Positions 1-5,875 of a stretch of DNA of 8,643 nucleotides are shown here, in pieces. The DNA comes from Candidatus Woesearchaeota archaeon. GTDB taxonomy: Archaea > Nanobdellota > Nanobdellia > Woesearchaeales > GW2011-AR4. A model generated the notes under the pieces. The model worked only from the letters and a program-made list of their open reading frames with translations. It searched no databases and was not told the origin of the DNA. The first letter of the stretch is position 1. Each line of letters opens with the position of its first letter. The DNA lies in assembly GCA_013330825.1 (NCBI GenBank), contig DUHN01000005.1:3019-11661 (forward strand). Reading direction: 5' to 3'. Position numbers and translations under genes: made by a program.

Positions 1-458
1 TCCTGCTCAGGAGCGGGCTCGGGGGCTGTGGCGGGGGCCTCGGGTTCCTCCACCCCCGGAACGGCAAGTTCCTTATCTTCAATGGCAGGCTCGGCAACAG
101 GAGCCTCTTTCTCTTCAGGAGCGGGCTCGGGCGTCTCCTCGACGACTGGTCCCGGCCCGGGAACGGCATAAGAAATCTCTTCCTTTTCAGCGGCAGGCTC
201 TTCCTCAATGGGCTTCTCCGCAAGATCCTCTTTCTCGGGGATCGGCCCGGATTTTTCCTCCTCTTTCTTCCTGAATAGGGAAGTGACCGCGGAGAAAAAG
301 CCCTTCTTCCCGTGCTTCTCTTCGGGAGGAGCTTCTTCTTTCTTCTCCGGCTCAGGAATCCTGGAGACCTCGACCTCCCCGGCCGTGCCCTCCTCCTCGA
401 TCTTCTTCGAGATGCCGGAGACGGCGCTCTTGATCTTCTCCTTGAGGAATTTGAACAT
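1..458 (-). CDS. ftsY: FtsY, signal recognition particle receptor (N-terminal part, cut by window edge)
   Basis: Only the first 152 codons are visible; the gene continues past base 1. The ATG is at 456-458. The protein opens MFKFLKEKIKSAVSGISKKI, an amphipathic basic helix typical of FtsY N-termini, followed by a very long Glu/Pro/Ala-rich acidic linker with one basic patch (KKGFFSAVTSLFRKKEEE, about residues 52-69). FtsY is the membrane-associated GTPase that docks the SRP54-ribosome complex at the translocon; its NG GTPase domain would lie outside the window, so the call rests on the N-terminus and on context. Prefoldin alpha directly upstream on the same strand matches the known archaeal pfdA-ftsY gene order. 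No clear Shine-Dalgarno sequence is seen. A weak TATA-like stretch (reverse strand, about 485-493) could give a nearly leaderless transcript. Another acidic, Pro-rich protein cannot be fully excluded. Confidence 0.8.
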   Translation of the reverse strand, partial: MFKFLKEKIKSAVSGISKKIEEEGTAGEVEVSRIPEPEKKEEAPPEEKHGKKGFFSAVTSLFRKKEEEKSGPIPEKEDLAEKPIEEEPAAEKEEISYAVPGPGPVVEETPEPAPEEKEAPVAEPAIEDKELAVPGVEEPEAPATAPEPAPEQ

Positions 459-496
459 AGCGGGTTTTTACCTTTGGTGTTGTCGTATTATCCTTG

Positions 497-635
497 CCCG
501 CTTCGCGGGAGGAAGCTACGCGCGGCCCCCATTATCCTGGGCCGCGCACCTATTCGGCGCCCTCAATGGGGCGCCGATGGAAGCGCGCCAGTTGCAGCAT
601 TGGATGGTGCGCCACCCTTTTTCCGCCGGAGGCGG
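497..635. repeat. Cluster of GC-rich hairpins in the pfdA-ftsY gap
   Basis: Five inverted repeats follow one another in the 217-base gap: 497-501/505-509 (CCCGC, 3-nt loop), 520-528/539-547 (9-bp perfect stem GCGCGGCCC, 10-nt loop), 555-562/569-576 (8-bp perfect stem CGGCGCCC, 6-nt loop), 606-609/613-616 (4 bp) and 623-627/631-635 (CCGCC, 3-nt loop). The octamer ATTATCCT occurs twice (487-494 and 531-538). No open reading frame of note is present. The region could be a structured leader of ftsY, a transcription or processing signal, or a small RNA; nothing matches an RNA family I recognise. Confidence 0.6.
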
Positions 636-675
636 CCATGATATGATGAAAAACGTGAGAGCAATCGTAAGGCAA

Positions 676-1095
676 TCATTCAGCCGGCAGCAGTGATTGC
701 AGCTGTCTTTGGAGCTGCACCGCCTTTCTGGAGAACCTCTCCACCTGCATGGCCATCTTCTCGCTGAGCTTCCGGGATTCCTCAAGCTGCTGCTCCATGA
801 GCTTCTTCGCCGAGGCCGCGTCCTTCACCACGCACGTCCCCGCGCCCACGTTCATGAGGAAATTCTTGGTATCGATGATCTTGGCCTTGGCGAACACCCC
901 TGAGCTGAGGGGGACGAACATCTCCGCCCCTTCTCCCGCCTTCCCGAATTCATCTAGGCTCTGCGTGGCCGCAGCCATCTCCATGATCTGCTGCTCCAGA
1001 AGCTCCTGCTGCTGCCTCAGCTGCTTCACGTGCTGGGTGAGGAGCTGCAGCTCCACGTACATCTCCTGGGCCTTCTGCTCGTTTTGCTCTGTCAT
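676..1095 (-). CDS. pfdA: Prefoldin alpha subunit
   Basis: A 139-residue protein, the usual size for archaeal prefoldin alpha. Residues about 1-48 form an N-terminal coiled-coil helix rich in Gln, Glu and Leu. Residues about 58-95 (EMFVPLSSGVFAKAKI, then NFLMNVGAGTCVV) are the beta-hairpin core with the family's conserved VPL..G.y/f pattern and glycine turn. Residues about 96-137 are the second coiled-coil helix. Prefoldin is a cytosolic hexamer (two alpha, four beta) that holds unfolded proteins in its tentacle-like coiled coils and passes them to the chaperonin. I chose the ATG at 1093-1095 because it starts cleanly at MTEQNEQKAQ; an in-frame TTG at 1150-1152 would add 19 residues of non-conserved sequence. 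No good Shine-Dalgarno sequence or TATA box lies just upstream, so cotranscription with the PRPP synthetase gene is possible. Its placement before ftsY is a known archaeal arrangement. Confidence 0.9.
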   Translation of the reverse strand: MTEQNEQKAQEMYVELQLLTQHVKQLRQQQELLEQQIMEMAAATQSLDEFGKAGEGAEMFVPLSSGVFAKAKIIDTKNFLMNVGAGTCVVKDAASAKKLMEQQLEESRKLSEKMAMQVERFSRKAVQLQRQLQSLLPAE

Positions 1096-1120
1096 GGCGA
1101 TTGATGGATGAATGTCTTTT

Positions 1121-1239
1121 CGGGCAGCATCGGCTCGCTTTTGATTTCGCAATCAGAAGGGCGGGCCCCTCCCGGACGGCGCATCCCTTCCCGCCTCAAT
1201 CTCCTAATCGTAAAATCGCCCGCGTATCGATGCTGCCCG
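1121..1239. repeat. 119-base imperfect inverted repeat between prs and pfdA
   Basis: The ends are a perfect 12-bp inverted repeat, CGGGCAGCATCG (1121-1132) against CGATGCTGCCCG (1228-1239). Further complementary blocks are nested inside in the right order: 1143-1147 GATTT with 1213-1217 AAATC, and 1160-1165 GGCGGG with 1190-1195 CCCGCC. The whole segment can therefore fold into one long interrupted hairpin. It fills most of the 169-base gap. It may be a structured 5' leader of pfdA, a small RNA, a processing signal, or a small palindromic repeat element. It is not a recognisable 5S rRNA or tRNA. Confidence 0.6.
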
Positions 1240-1264
1240 CTGCTATCGTGCCAATCGATGAGAT

Positions 1265-2239
1265 TTATTTCCGTTTCTTCCCGAGGCGCTTGTAGAGCTC
1301 GTCGTAGTATGTCCCGAGGGAGGTGCCTTCGTGCGTCCTCCTGATGTCTTCCGCCAGGATTTCCGCGATGGAGACCGTCCTAATCTTCCTGATCTTCTTG
1401 TGCGTCGGCAGGGGAATGGTGTTGGACAGCAGCACTTCCTCGATCATGGAATTGTCGAGCTTCTGTACCGCGTCCCCGGACAGCACGGCATGGGTGGCGA
1501 GGGCATACACCTTCAGCGCCCCGAATCTCTTCAGGATTTTCGCCGCTTCCGTGATGCTGCCGGCGGTGTCGATCATGTCATCGATGAGGAAGCAGGTCTT
1601 CCCCTTGACGTCTCCTATCACATGCTCCACCGCGGCCACGTTGTGGTTCTGCCGCCTCTTGTCCACGATCGCGATCGGCACCCCCAGTATCTGGGCAAGC
1701 GTCCGCGCGCGCGCGGCCCCTCCCGCATCAGGGGAGACAATGACCGCGTCCTTGGCCTTCTTGTCCATGACGTACTGGGCGAAGAACGGCAGCAGATCAA
1801 GGTTGTCGCTCGGGATGTCGAAGAAGCCCTGGACCTGCGGGACGTGCAGCTCGAAGAAGATGACGCGGTTGATGCCCGCCACCTGGATCATGTTCGCCAC
1901 CAGCTTGGCCGTGATGGGCTCCCGGGACTTGGTCTTCTTGTCCTGCCGGGAATATCCGTAGTAGGGGACGATGGCCGTGATGCTTAATGGAGAGGACCTC
2001 TTGAGGGCATCCGCCAGGATGAGCAATTCCATGAGATTGTCATTGACGTCATTATGGGTGGGCTGGATGATGTAGACATCGCATCCCCTGACGCTCTCCA
2101 GGACGCGGACATAAATCTCCCCATCAGCGAACTTCTTGATGTCCACGGGAGTGAGGGGCAGCTTGAGGCAGCCTGCGATCTCCTTCGCCAACACTGGATG
2201 CGCGGTCCCGGAAATGAGCTTCAGTTGCGCGTCTTTCAT
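1265..2239 (-). CDS. prs: Ribose-phosphate pyrophosphokinase (PRPP synthetase)
   Basis: A 324-residue cytosolic enzyme that makes 5-phosphoribosyl 1-diphosphate from ribose 5-phosphate and ATP, feeding purine, pyrimidine, histidine and tryptophan synthesis. Visible motifs: KFADGEIYVRVLESVRG (36-52), the ATP-loop RQDKK (98-102), ELHVPQVQGFFDIPSDNL (130-147) with the metal/ATP-binding His132, VSPDAGG (168-174), and the PRPP-binding loop DDMIDTAGS (220-228). Length and motif order fit the class I family. Glu130 sits where the family usually has Asp (DLH), a conservative change. The ATG at 2237-2239 is preferred: it follows a GGGGGG purine tract about 4-9 bases upstream and a TATA-like element (reverse strand 2272-2280), and the sequence before it is not conserved. 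The stop is TAA. The gene is divergent from the toxin-antitoxin operon and co-directional with pfdA and ftsY. Confidence 0.95.
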   Translation of the reverse strand: MKDAQLKLISGTAHPVLAKEIAGCLKLPLTPVDIKKFADGEIYVRVLESVRGCDVYIIQPTHNDVNDNLMELLILADALKRSSPLSITAIVPYYGYSRQDKKTKSREPITAKLVANMIQVAGINRVIFFELHVPQVQGFFDIPSDNLDLLPFFAQYVMDKKAKDAVIVSPDAGGAARARTLAQILGVPIAIVDKRRQNHNVAAVEHVIGDVKGKTCFLIDDMIDTAGSITEAAKILKRFGALKVYALATHAVLSGDAVQKLDNSMIEEVLLSNTIPLPTHKKIRKIRTVSIAEILAEDIRRTHEGTSLGTYYDELYKRLGKKRK

Positions 2240-2271
2240 GGTTTCCCCCCAACAGGACGAGCAGGGCATCA

Positions 2272-2280
2272 TTTAAAAAC
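2272..2280 (-). promoter_or_regulatory. TATA box of the PRPP synthetase gene
   Basis: On the minus strand this reads GTTTTTAAA, an A/T-rich archaeal TATA-like box centred about 37 bases before the ATG. It predicts a transcript start near 2250 and a leader of roughly 10 bases containing the G-rich tract. The palindrome AAAACA-TT-TGTTTT (2276-2289) overlaps its upstream side. Confidence 0.5.
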
Positions 2281-2310
2281 ATTTGTTTTGCCTTGATGAT
2301 GGAAAACAGA

Positions 2311-2322
2311 AACCTTTAAATA
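2311..2322 (+). promoter_or_regulatory. BRE/TATA promoter of the toxin-antitoxin operon
   Basis: AACCTTTAAATA fits a B-recognition element followed by a TATA box (TTTAAATA, 2315-2322). Its centre is about 33 bases before the antitoxin ATG at 2352, so transcription should start near 2344-2346, leaving a leader of under 10 bases. The predicted start lies inside the inverted repeat at 2324-2353. Confidence 0.7.
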
Positions 2323-2323
2323 G

Positions 2324-2353
2324 ATGTTTACAAAATACATAAAATGTAAACAT
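2324..2353. promoter_or_regulatory. Putative antitoxin operator (9-bp inverted repeat)
   Basis: ATGTTTACA (2324-2332) and TGTAAACAT (2345-2353) are perfect inverted repeats separated by 12 A/T-rich bases, with a centre-to-centre distance of 21 bp, or two helical turns. The site lies just downstream of the TATA box, covers the predicted transcription start and ends within the antitoxin start codon. Ribbon-helix-helix antitoxins typically bind such sites as pairs of dimers to repress their own operon. Confidence 0.6.
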
Positions 2354-2651
2354 GGCAGAAGGCGTCATCGCGCGGGTTTCGAAGGACATCAAGAAGGATA
2401 TTGAATTCTTCGCCAGGGAGGAGCAGACAGACAAGTCGCAGATAATCAGGGAACTGCTGGCGGTGGGAGTGAAGCAGAAGCGCCTTGGCTATGCGCTTGA
2501 TGGCTATGGGAAGCACGAGCTCAGCCTGGGAAAGGCAGCGGAGATGGCCCGGCTGCCCCTTGCGGACTTCATGGAACAGGCGGCCAAAAAGGGGATACCC
2601 CTCACGTACTCCAAAAACGACCTGATGAGAGATTTCTCTGCTGCCGGCTAA
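2352..2651 (+). CDS. RHH/UPF0175-family antitoxin
   Basis: A 99-residue protein with two parts. Residues about 1-45 (VIARVSKDIKKDIEFFAREE, then DKSQIIRELLAVGV) look like a ribbon-helix-helix DNA-binding domain: a short strand followed by two helices with the family's S-x-I-I-R-E-L pattern. Residues about 53-87 (GKHELSLGKAAEMARLPLAD, then AAKKGIPLTYS) are the UPF0175 segment, which recurs beside DUF3368 PIN proteins and acts as the antitoxin. The inferred role is to bind and neutralise the PIN nuclease encoded next and to repress the shared promoter through the inverted repeat at 2324-2353. The ATG at 2352 is the only sensible start and the transcript is almost leaderless. The TAA stop is one base before the toxin ATG, so the two are translationally coupled. 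Confidence 0.85.
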   Translation: MAEGVIARVSKDIKKDIEFFAREEQTDKSQIIRELLAVGVKQKRLGYALDGYGKHELSLGKAAEMARLPLADFMEQAAKKGIPLTYSKNDLMRDFSAAG

Positions 2652-2652
2652 C

Positions 2653-3129
2653 ATGCCCGTCATCGATGCCTCTGTGCTGATTGTGTCCGGAAAGTCCGGC
2701 AGGCTTGCCCTCCTGAAGGAGCTTTTTGGAAGCGTGACAGTCTCTAAGGAAGTGCGTGACGAAGCCCTCAGAAAGCCGGGAAGTGCCGAGGCCATCGCGC
2801 TGGAAAACGCAGTCAAAGAAAACTGGGTTGTTGTAAAAGGCACCTCCCCGCCCGATGGCACCCTGGGCAAAGGGGAATCAAGCTCTATCTCCCTCGCCAT
2901 CCAGGAGAAGGACATTCTCATCATCGACGACCGCAAGGTGGCCTTTGTCGCCTCAACAATGGGGATGGAATGCAGGGGCACGCCCTATCTGCTCTTCCTT
3001 GGGCTGAAAAGGGGAATCATCAGGGACAGGAAGGAAACGATTGAACTCCTTGCTGTCTTTGTCGCGAATGGACTGTATCTTTCCAGTGATGTGATTGCGG
3101 AGTTTTATGCGCTTCTGGAAAGAATGTAG
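2653..3129 (+). CDS. DUF3368 PIN-domain toxin (putative ribonuclease)
   Basis: A 158-residue protein of the PIN-like DUF3368 family. Candidate acidic active-site residues are visible at the usual places: Asp5 in VIDAS, Glu33/Glu37 in SKEVRDE, Glu75 in LGKGESSSISLA, and Asp92/Asp93 in LIIDDRKVA. The segment RGTPYLLFLGLKRGII (about 108-123) is typical of the family's C-terminal half. PIN toxins are metal-dependent RNases that cut RNA in the cytoplasm when the antitoxin is lost; the RNA target cannot be read from the sequence. The start lies one base after the antitoxin stop, with no separate Shine-Dalgarno sequence, so translation is probably coupled. All expected acidic residues are present and the length is full, so the toxin looks intact. 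Its last 25 bases overlap a possible small ORF on the other strand. Confidence 0.85.
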   Translation: MPVIDASVLIVSGKSGRLALLKELFGSVTVSKEVRDEALRKPGSAEAIALENAVKENWVVVKGTSPPDGTLGKGESSSISLAIQEKDILIIDDRKVAFVASTMGMECRGTPYLLFLGLKRGIIRDRKETIELLAVFVANGLYLSSDVIAEFYALLERM

Positions 3130-3227
3130 TGCCAGGATGATGCCATCATCTCCCCAAAAGTCTCCCAGTTCCTGATGGTGGCCTCCGCCTTGAGGGTTTT
3201 CTCGATGAACGCGTTGGGGAAGCTCAC
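3105..3227 (-). CDS. Possible 40-residue protein overlapping the end of msrB
   Basis: A GTG at 3225-3227 overlaps the TGA stop of msrB in a GTGA arrangement typical of translational coupling. It opens a frame encoding 40 residues that begins VSFPNAFIEKTLKAEATIRN and ends in TAA at 3105-3107. Composition is protein-like, with alternating charged and hydrophobic residues and two Trp, unlike the Arg/Pro/Ser-rich false frames elsewhere here. It crosses the 3' end of the PIN toxin gene by 25 bases on the opposite strand. I do not recognise it. It could be a genuine small protein, the remnant of a longer gene cut off when the toxin-antitoxin operon arrived, or chance. Confidence 0.3.
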   Translation of the reverse strand: MSFPNAFIEKTLKAEATIRNWETFGEMMASSWHYILSRSA

Positions 3228-3625
3228 TTCCCCCTGAACGCCAGCGCGCACGAGTTGATGCAGTACCTCTTGCCCGTCTCCACCGGCCCGTCGTTGAACA
3301 CGTGGCCCAGGTGGCTGCCGCACTTCCCGCAGATCACTTCCGTGCGGATCATCAGGTGGCTGAAGTCCTTCTTCAGCACAACGGCATCGCTCTTCGCCGC
3401 GTCGAAGAAAGACGGCCATCCTGTCCCGGAATCGAATTTCGTGCCGGAGGGGAACAAGGCAGCGCCGCAGCCGGCGCAGTGGTACATGCCGTCTTTCCCG
3501 TTCTTGACGTATTTTCCCGTGAACGGCGCCTCGGTGCCCCTCTCCCGCAGCACATGGTACTGCTCGGGGGAGAGCTTCCTCTTCCACTCATCCTCGCTCT
3601 TCGGCATGTCGGATTGTTTTCCCAT
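3224..3625 (-). CDS. msrB: Peptide-methionine (R)-S-oxide reductase MsrB
   Basis: A 133-residue single-domain MsrB that reduces the R epimer of methionine sulfoxide in proteins. It shows WKRKLSPEQYHVLRERGTEA (14-33), PFTGKY (34-39), the structural zinc cysteines C50/C53 and C99/C102, SGTGWPSF (66-73), HLGHVFNDGP (105-114) and the catalytic motif RYCINS with Cys122. Thr68 replaces the Cys that acts as resolving residue in many MsrBs; Cys126, four residues after the catalytic Cys, is an unusual spare Cys that might serve instead, or reduction may be direct. There is no signal peptide, so it is cytoplasmic. The ATG lies three bases after the stop of the beta-propeller gene, and the GTGA there could act as ribosome-binding site, so the two are very probably one transcript. 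This links Met repair to the envelope gene set. Confidence 0.95.
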   Translation of the reverse strand: MGKQSDMPKSEDEWKRKLSPEQYHVLRERGTEAPFTGKYVKNGKDGMYHCAGCGAALFPSGTKFDSGTGWPSFFDAAKSDAVVLKKDFSHLMIRTEVICGKCGSHLGHVFNDGPVETGKRYCINSCALAFRGK

Positions 3626-3628
3626 GCT

Positions 3629-5818
3629 TCACTTTGCCATCACCCCTTCGGACACCATAGGCACGGGATACGGATACGGCTGCTCCCCCTCATAGGGCAG
3701 CTTCACCGTGGCGGCTTCCTTCATGTCTTCCAGGCCGTTCGCCTTGATGTACTTGCCGGAGACGGTGTACAGGATGTCGTCCATGTACAATGCCCTCCTC
3801 ACCGCGCTTGGAGAGCCATACCATCCCCATTGCTGCTCGTCCCCTTCGGAATGCGTGACCTTTCCCTTTAGGGTGAAGCCGTCCTCCGGCGTCAGCCCAA
3901 GCACATACGCGCCCTGCCACACGTTCTGCCGGTAGTATCCGTAGCGCGGGTCATACTTCGCCTCGCCGCGGATTTCCCTGACCGGCAGCACCAGGAGGCT
4001 CTTCTCCTTGTCGAAGAGGAACGCCTTGTGGTCGTTCAATGCCTCGGAGTCGGTTCCTGCCTCCCCGATGCTGTACACCGCCTGGTTCTTGGGATTGGAG
4101 ACGTCCGAAACATCGAATAATGCGATCTTGATGCCCTTCGTTGAGACGCCACCCCATTCATTCTCAGCAGTCTCCTTGCCCACGCCGATGATGTGGTCCC
4201 CGTCATACGGGTGCAGGTAATCCGAGAAGCCCGGCAGCTTCAGCTCGCCCAATATCCTGGGGTCGGTCCCGGACAGGTCAATCACGAAGAACGGGTCCAC
4301 ACGCTTGAAGGTCACCATGTACAGCCGGTCGCCGATGAAGCGCGTCGAGTAAATCCTCTCGTCAGGCGCAATCCTCTCCAATGAGCCGGCAAGGTCCATC
4401 TGGCCGTCGAGCACGTAGACGCTGTTGTACTGCACATAGTCGTCCGCCGCCCAGCTGTCGAACGTCGTCGCCACGCGCAGCCTGCCTTCATGCTCGTCCA
4501 GGGAGAACTGGTTGAGCAGATAGCCCTTGACCTCGCCCTTGGCGACGTACTCCAGGTCGCCGTCATCAATCGCGATTTTGTGGATGACCGTCTTGCGGCG
4601 CTCCTCGTCCTTCCTTACCTCATATTCCCGGATGGCCTTCTGCATGCGCTCCACAAAATCCTCCTTGCTGCCCTCGTCCATGGCGTTGTACATGTCCTCG
4701 AGCACCGAGGATATCCGGTCCCATTTCTCGTCCGCGTTCAGCGAGCCGTCACCCTTGATGCCATTGATACTGTCCCGCGCATCGGAAGGGAGCAGCGGCA
4801 CGATGACGTCGTAGAACCTCTCCTCGTTGTACTGCTCGTAATACCGGTACGGGTAATTCTTCTGGTAGGCGATGTAGATCGCGTCCTCGGAGACATAGAC
4901 CGTCGAGGCCCAGCCCATCATGAAGCTCTTGGCCTGCGGCTCCTCGGACTCGTCCTTGATGTTGAACGACATCACCGTATTGAAGTTGTAGTTGTCTTCC
5001 GGCTGGGGGAAGTAGAAGATGTCCGGCTGCACCGCGATAGAGGATGCCTCTTTCACGACCGGCACGTCTACCATGGTGGTATAGTACCTGACCCCGTCCT
5101 GCGCGATGAAATACACGTAATCGCCAATCATGCGCGCGGACAGGAAGTTGCCCGCGAGATTGTAGTCCTTGAGCAGCTTGGGATCCGAGCGGTCAGAGAT
5201 GTCGTACAGCAGCGCGTGGACCCTCTGCTGGTACGCGGGCCTGGGAATGATGTCGTACTTCGCGATTGAAGGGACCTCCTCCCCCCTGTTCACGAACGCC
5301 ACGAGATGGTCGCCGTTCACGAAGAGCTGCTGGGAATAGCCGTCGATCTTCGTCTCGGAGACGATGCCGGCATCCTCTGCCGGGAACGCATCGACGATGA
5401 CGAGTTTGTTGCCGGAGATGGCATAGATGTACTTGCCGTCGTTCTTGACGAAATCTGCCTCATCCACCCCCTCCACCTGGACATTGGTCCGGGAATAGCC
5501 GGCAGCGCCTGCGCCGGACGCGCTGGAACTCGCCGCAGCATCCGCTGATTTGGCCATGGGGGGAGCAGCCATGGCGGTCTCCATCATGATTCCGCCGCTC
5601 CTGCCGATGCCGCCGTACGAGGCGGCGGATCCTGCGCCGGAATTCTCCTTGAGGAAGTCAAGTATCTCCTGCCGCGAGGAGAATTTCTTCATGTCATCCC
5701 CTTCGCTGAATGTCGAGACGGGGGTGGTGACCTGCTTCTGCCCGGTCTGGGGCGTGCAGGCCGCCAGCATCACGATGGCTGCCAATAAGGCGATGGATAC
5801 AGTCAGTGTCTTTTTCAT
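3629..5818 (-). CDS. Secreted beta-propeller lipoprotein (COG4880 / Beta_propel family)
   Basis: A 729-residue exported protein. The N-terminus has a basic start, a hydrophobic stretch and a lipobox-like LAAC with Cys21, so it is probably lipid-anchored outside the membrane. Residues about 45-58 resemble a short helix (SRQEILDFLKENSG); 60-110 is a Gly/Ala/Ser/Met-rich linker with MM at 78-79. The family signature TNVQVEGVDEADFVKNDGKY follows at 111-130. A second strongly conserved block is STRFIGDRLYMVTFKRVDPF (491-510) with FSDYLHPYDGDHIIGVG (531-547). Repeated strand-rich segments fit a beta-propeller distantly related to WD40. Residues about 325-410 form a charged, helical insertion. The biochemical function of the family is not established; surface binding is likely. 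Its own TATA box lies 57 bases upstream in the gap after the PKD lipoprotein gene, and msrB follows three bases after its stop. Confidence 0.88.
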   Translation of the reverse strand: MKKTLTVSIALLAAIVMLAACTPQTGQKQVTTPVSTFSEGDDMKKFSSRQEILDFLKENSGAGSAASYGGIGRSGGIMMETAMAAPPMAKSADAAASSSASGAGAAGYSRTNVQVEGVDEADFVKNDGKYIYAISGNKLVIVDAFPAEDAGIVSETKIDGYSQQLFVNGDHLVAFVNRGEEVPSIAKYDIIPRPAYQQRVHALLYDISDRSDPKLLKDYNLAGNFLSARMIGDYVYFIAQDGVRYYTTMVDVPVVKEASSIAVQPDIFYFPQPEDNYNFNTVMSFNIKDESEEPQAKSFMMGWASTVYVSEDAIYIAYQKNYPYRYYEQYNEERFYDVIVPLLPSDARDSINGIKGDGSLNADEKWDRISSVLEDMYNAMDEGSKEDFVERMQKAIREYEVRKDEERRKTVIHKIAIDDGDLEYVAKGEVKGYLLNQFSLDEHEGRLRVATTFDSWAADDYVQYNSVYVLDGQMDLAGSLERIAPDERIYSTRFIGDRLYMVTFKRVDPFFVIDLSGTDPRILGELKLPGFSDYLHPYDGDHIIGVGKETAENEWGGVSTKGIKIALFDVSDVSNPKNQAVYSIGEAGTDSEALNDHKAFLFDKEKSLLVLPVREIRGEAKYDPRYGYYRQNVWQGAYVLGLTPEDGFTLKGKVTHSEGDEQQWGWYGSPSAVRRALYMDDILYTVSGKYIKANGLEDMKEAATVKLPYEGEQPYPYPVPMVSEGVMAK

Positions 5819-5851
5819 GGTCTCATTCCTCTTGTGCGTTGTTGATGTGGT

Positions 5852-5860
5852 GGTTTATAG
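5852..5860 (-). promoter_or_regulatory. TATA box of the beta-propeller gene
   Basis: On the minus strand this reads CTATAAACC, centred about 38 bases before the ATG at 5818. The predicted start is near 5830, giving a leader of about 12 bases with a GAGG Shine-Dalgarno-like tract. It does not carry the GGGTTGAAGT block seen at the other two envelope promoters. Confidence 0.55.
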
Positions 5861-5875
5861 TTGTTTTCCTGAATG

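Noticed and set aside
459..675. tRNA gene among the hairpins
   Set aside because: There is no T-loop TTCGA/TTCAA in the right place, and the stems do not form a cloverleaf on either strand.
641..720. C/D-box small RNA suggested by ATGATGA at 643-649
   Set aside because: No CTGA D box lies at a suitable distance on the same strand.
1096..1152. Longer prefoldin alpha starting at a TTG
   Set aside because: The 19 extra residues do not resemble the family and the stretch forms part of the inverted repeat; the ATG at 1095 gives a normal-length protein.
1121..1239. 5S rRNA, because of length near 119 bases and paired ends
   Set aside because: Neither strand shows the conserved 5S loop sequences such as CCCGAAC, and the internal stems do not match.
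1323..1987. Long plus-strand open frames of over 200 codons opposite the PRPP synthetase gene
   Set aside because: They lie wholly antisense to a gene with all family motifs, have biased composition, and arise from its GC-rich codon pattern.
4490..5269. 259-codon plus-strand frame opposite the beta-propeller gene
   Set aside because: The Val/Leu/Arg/Asp-rich composition with no recognisable domain is the typical antisense shadow of a high-GC gene.
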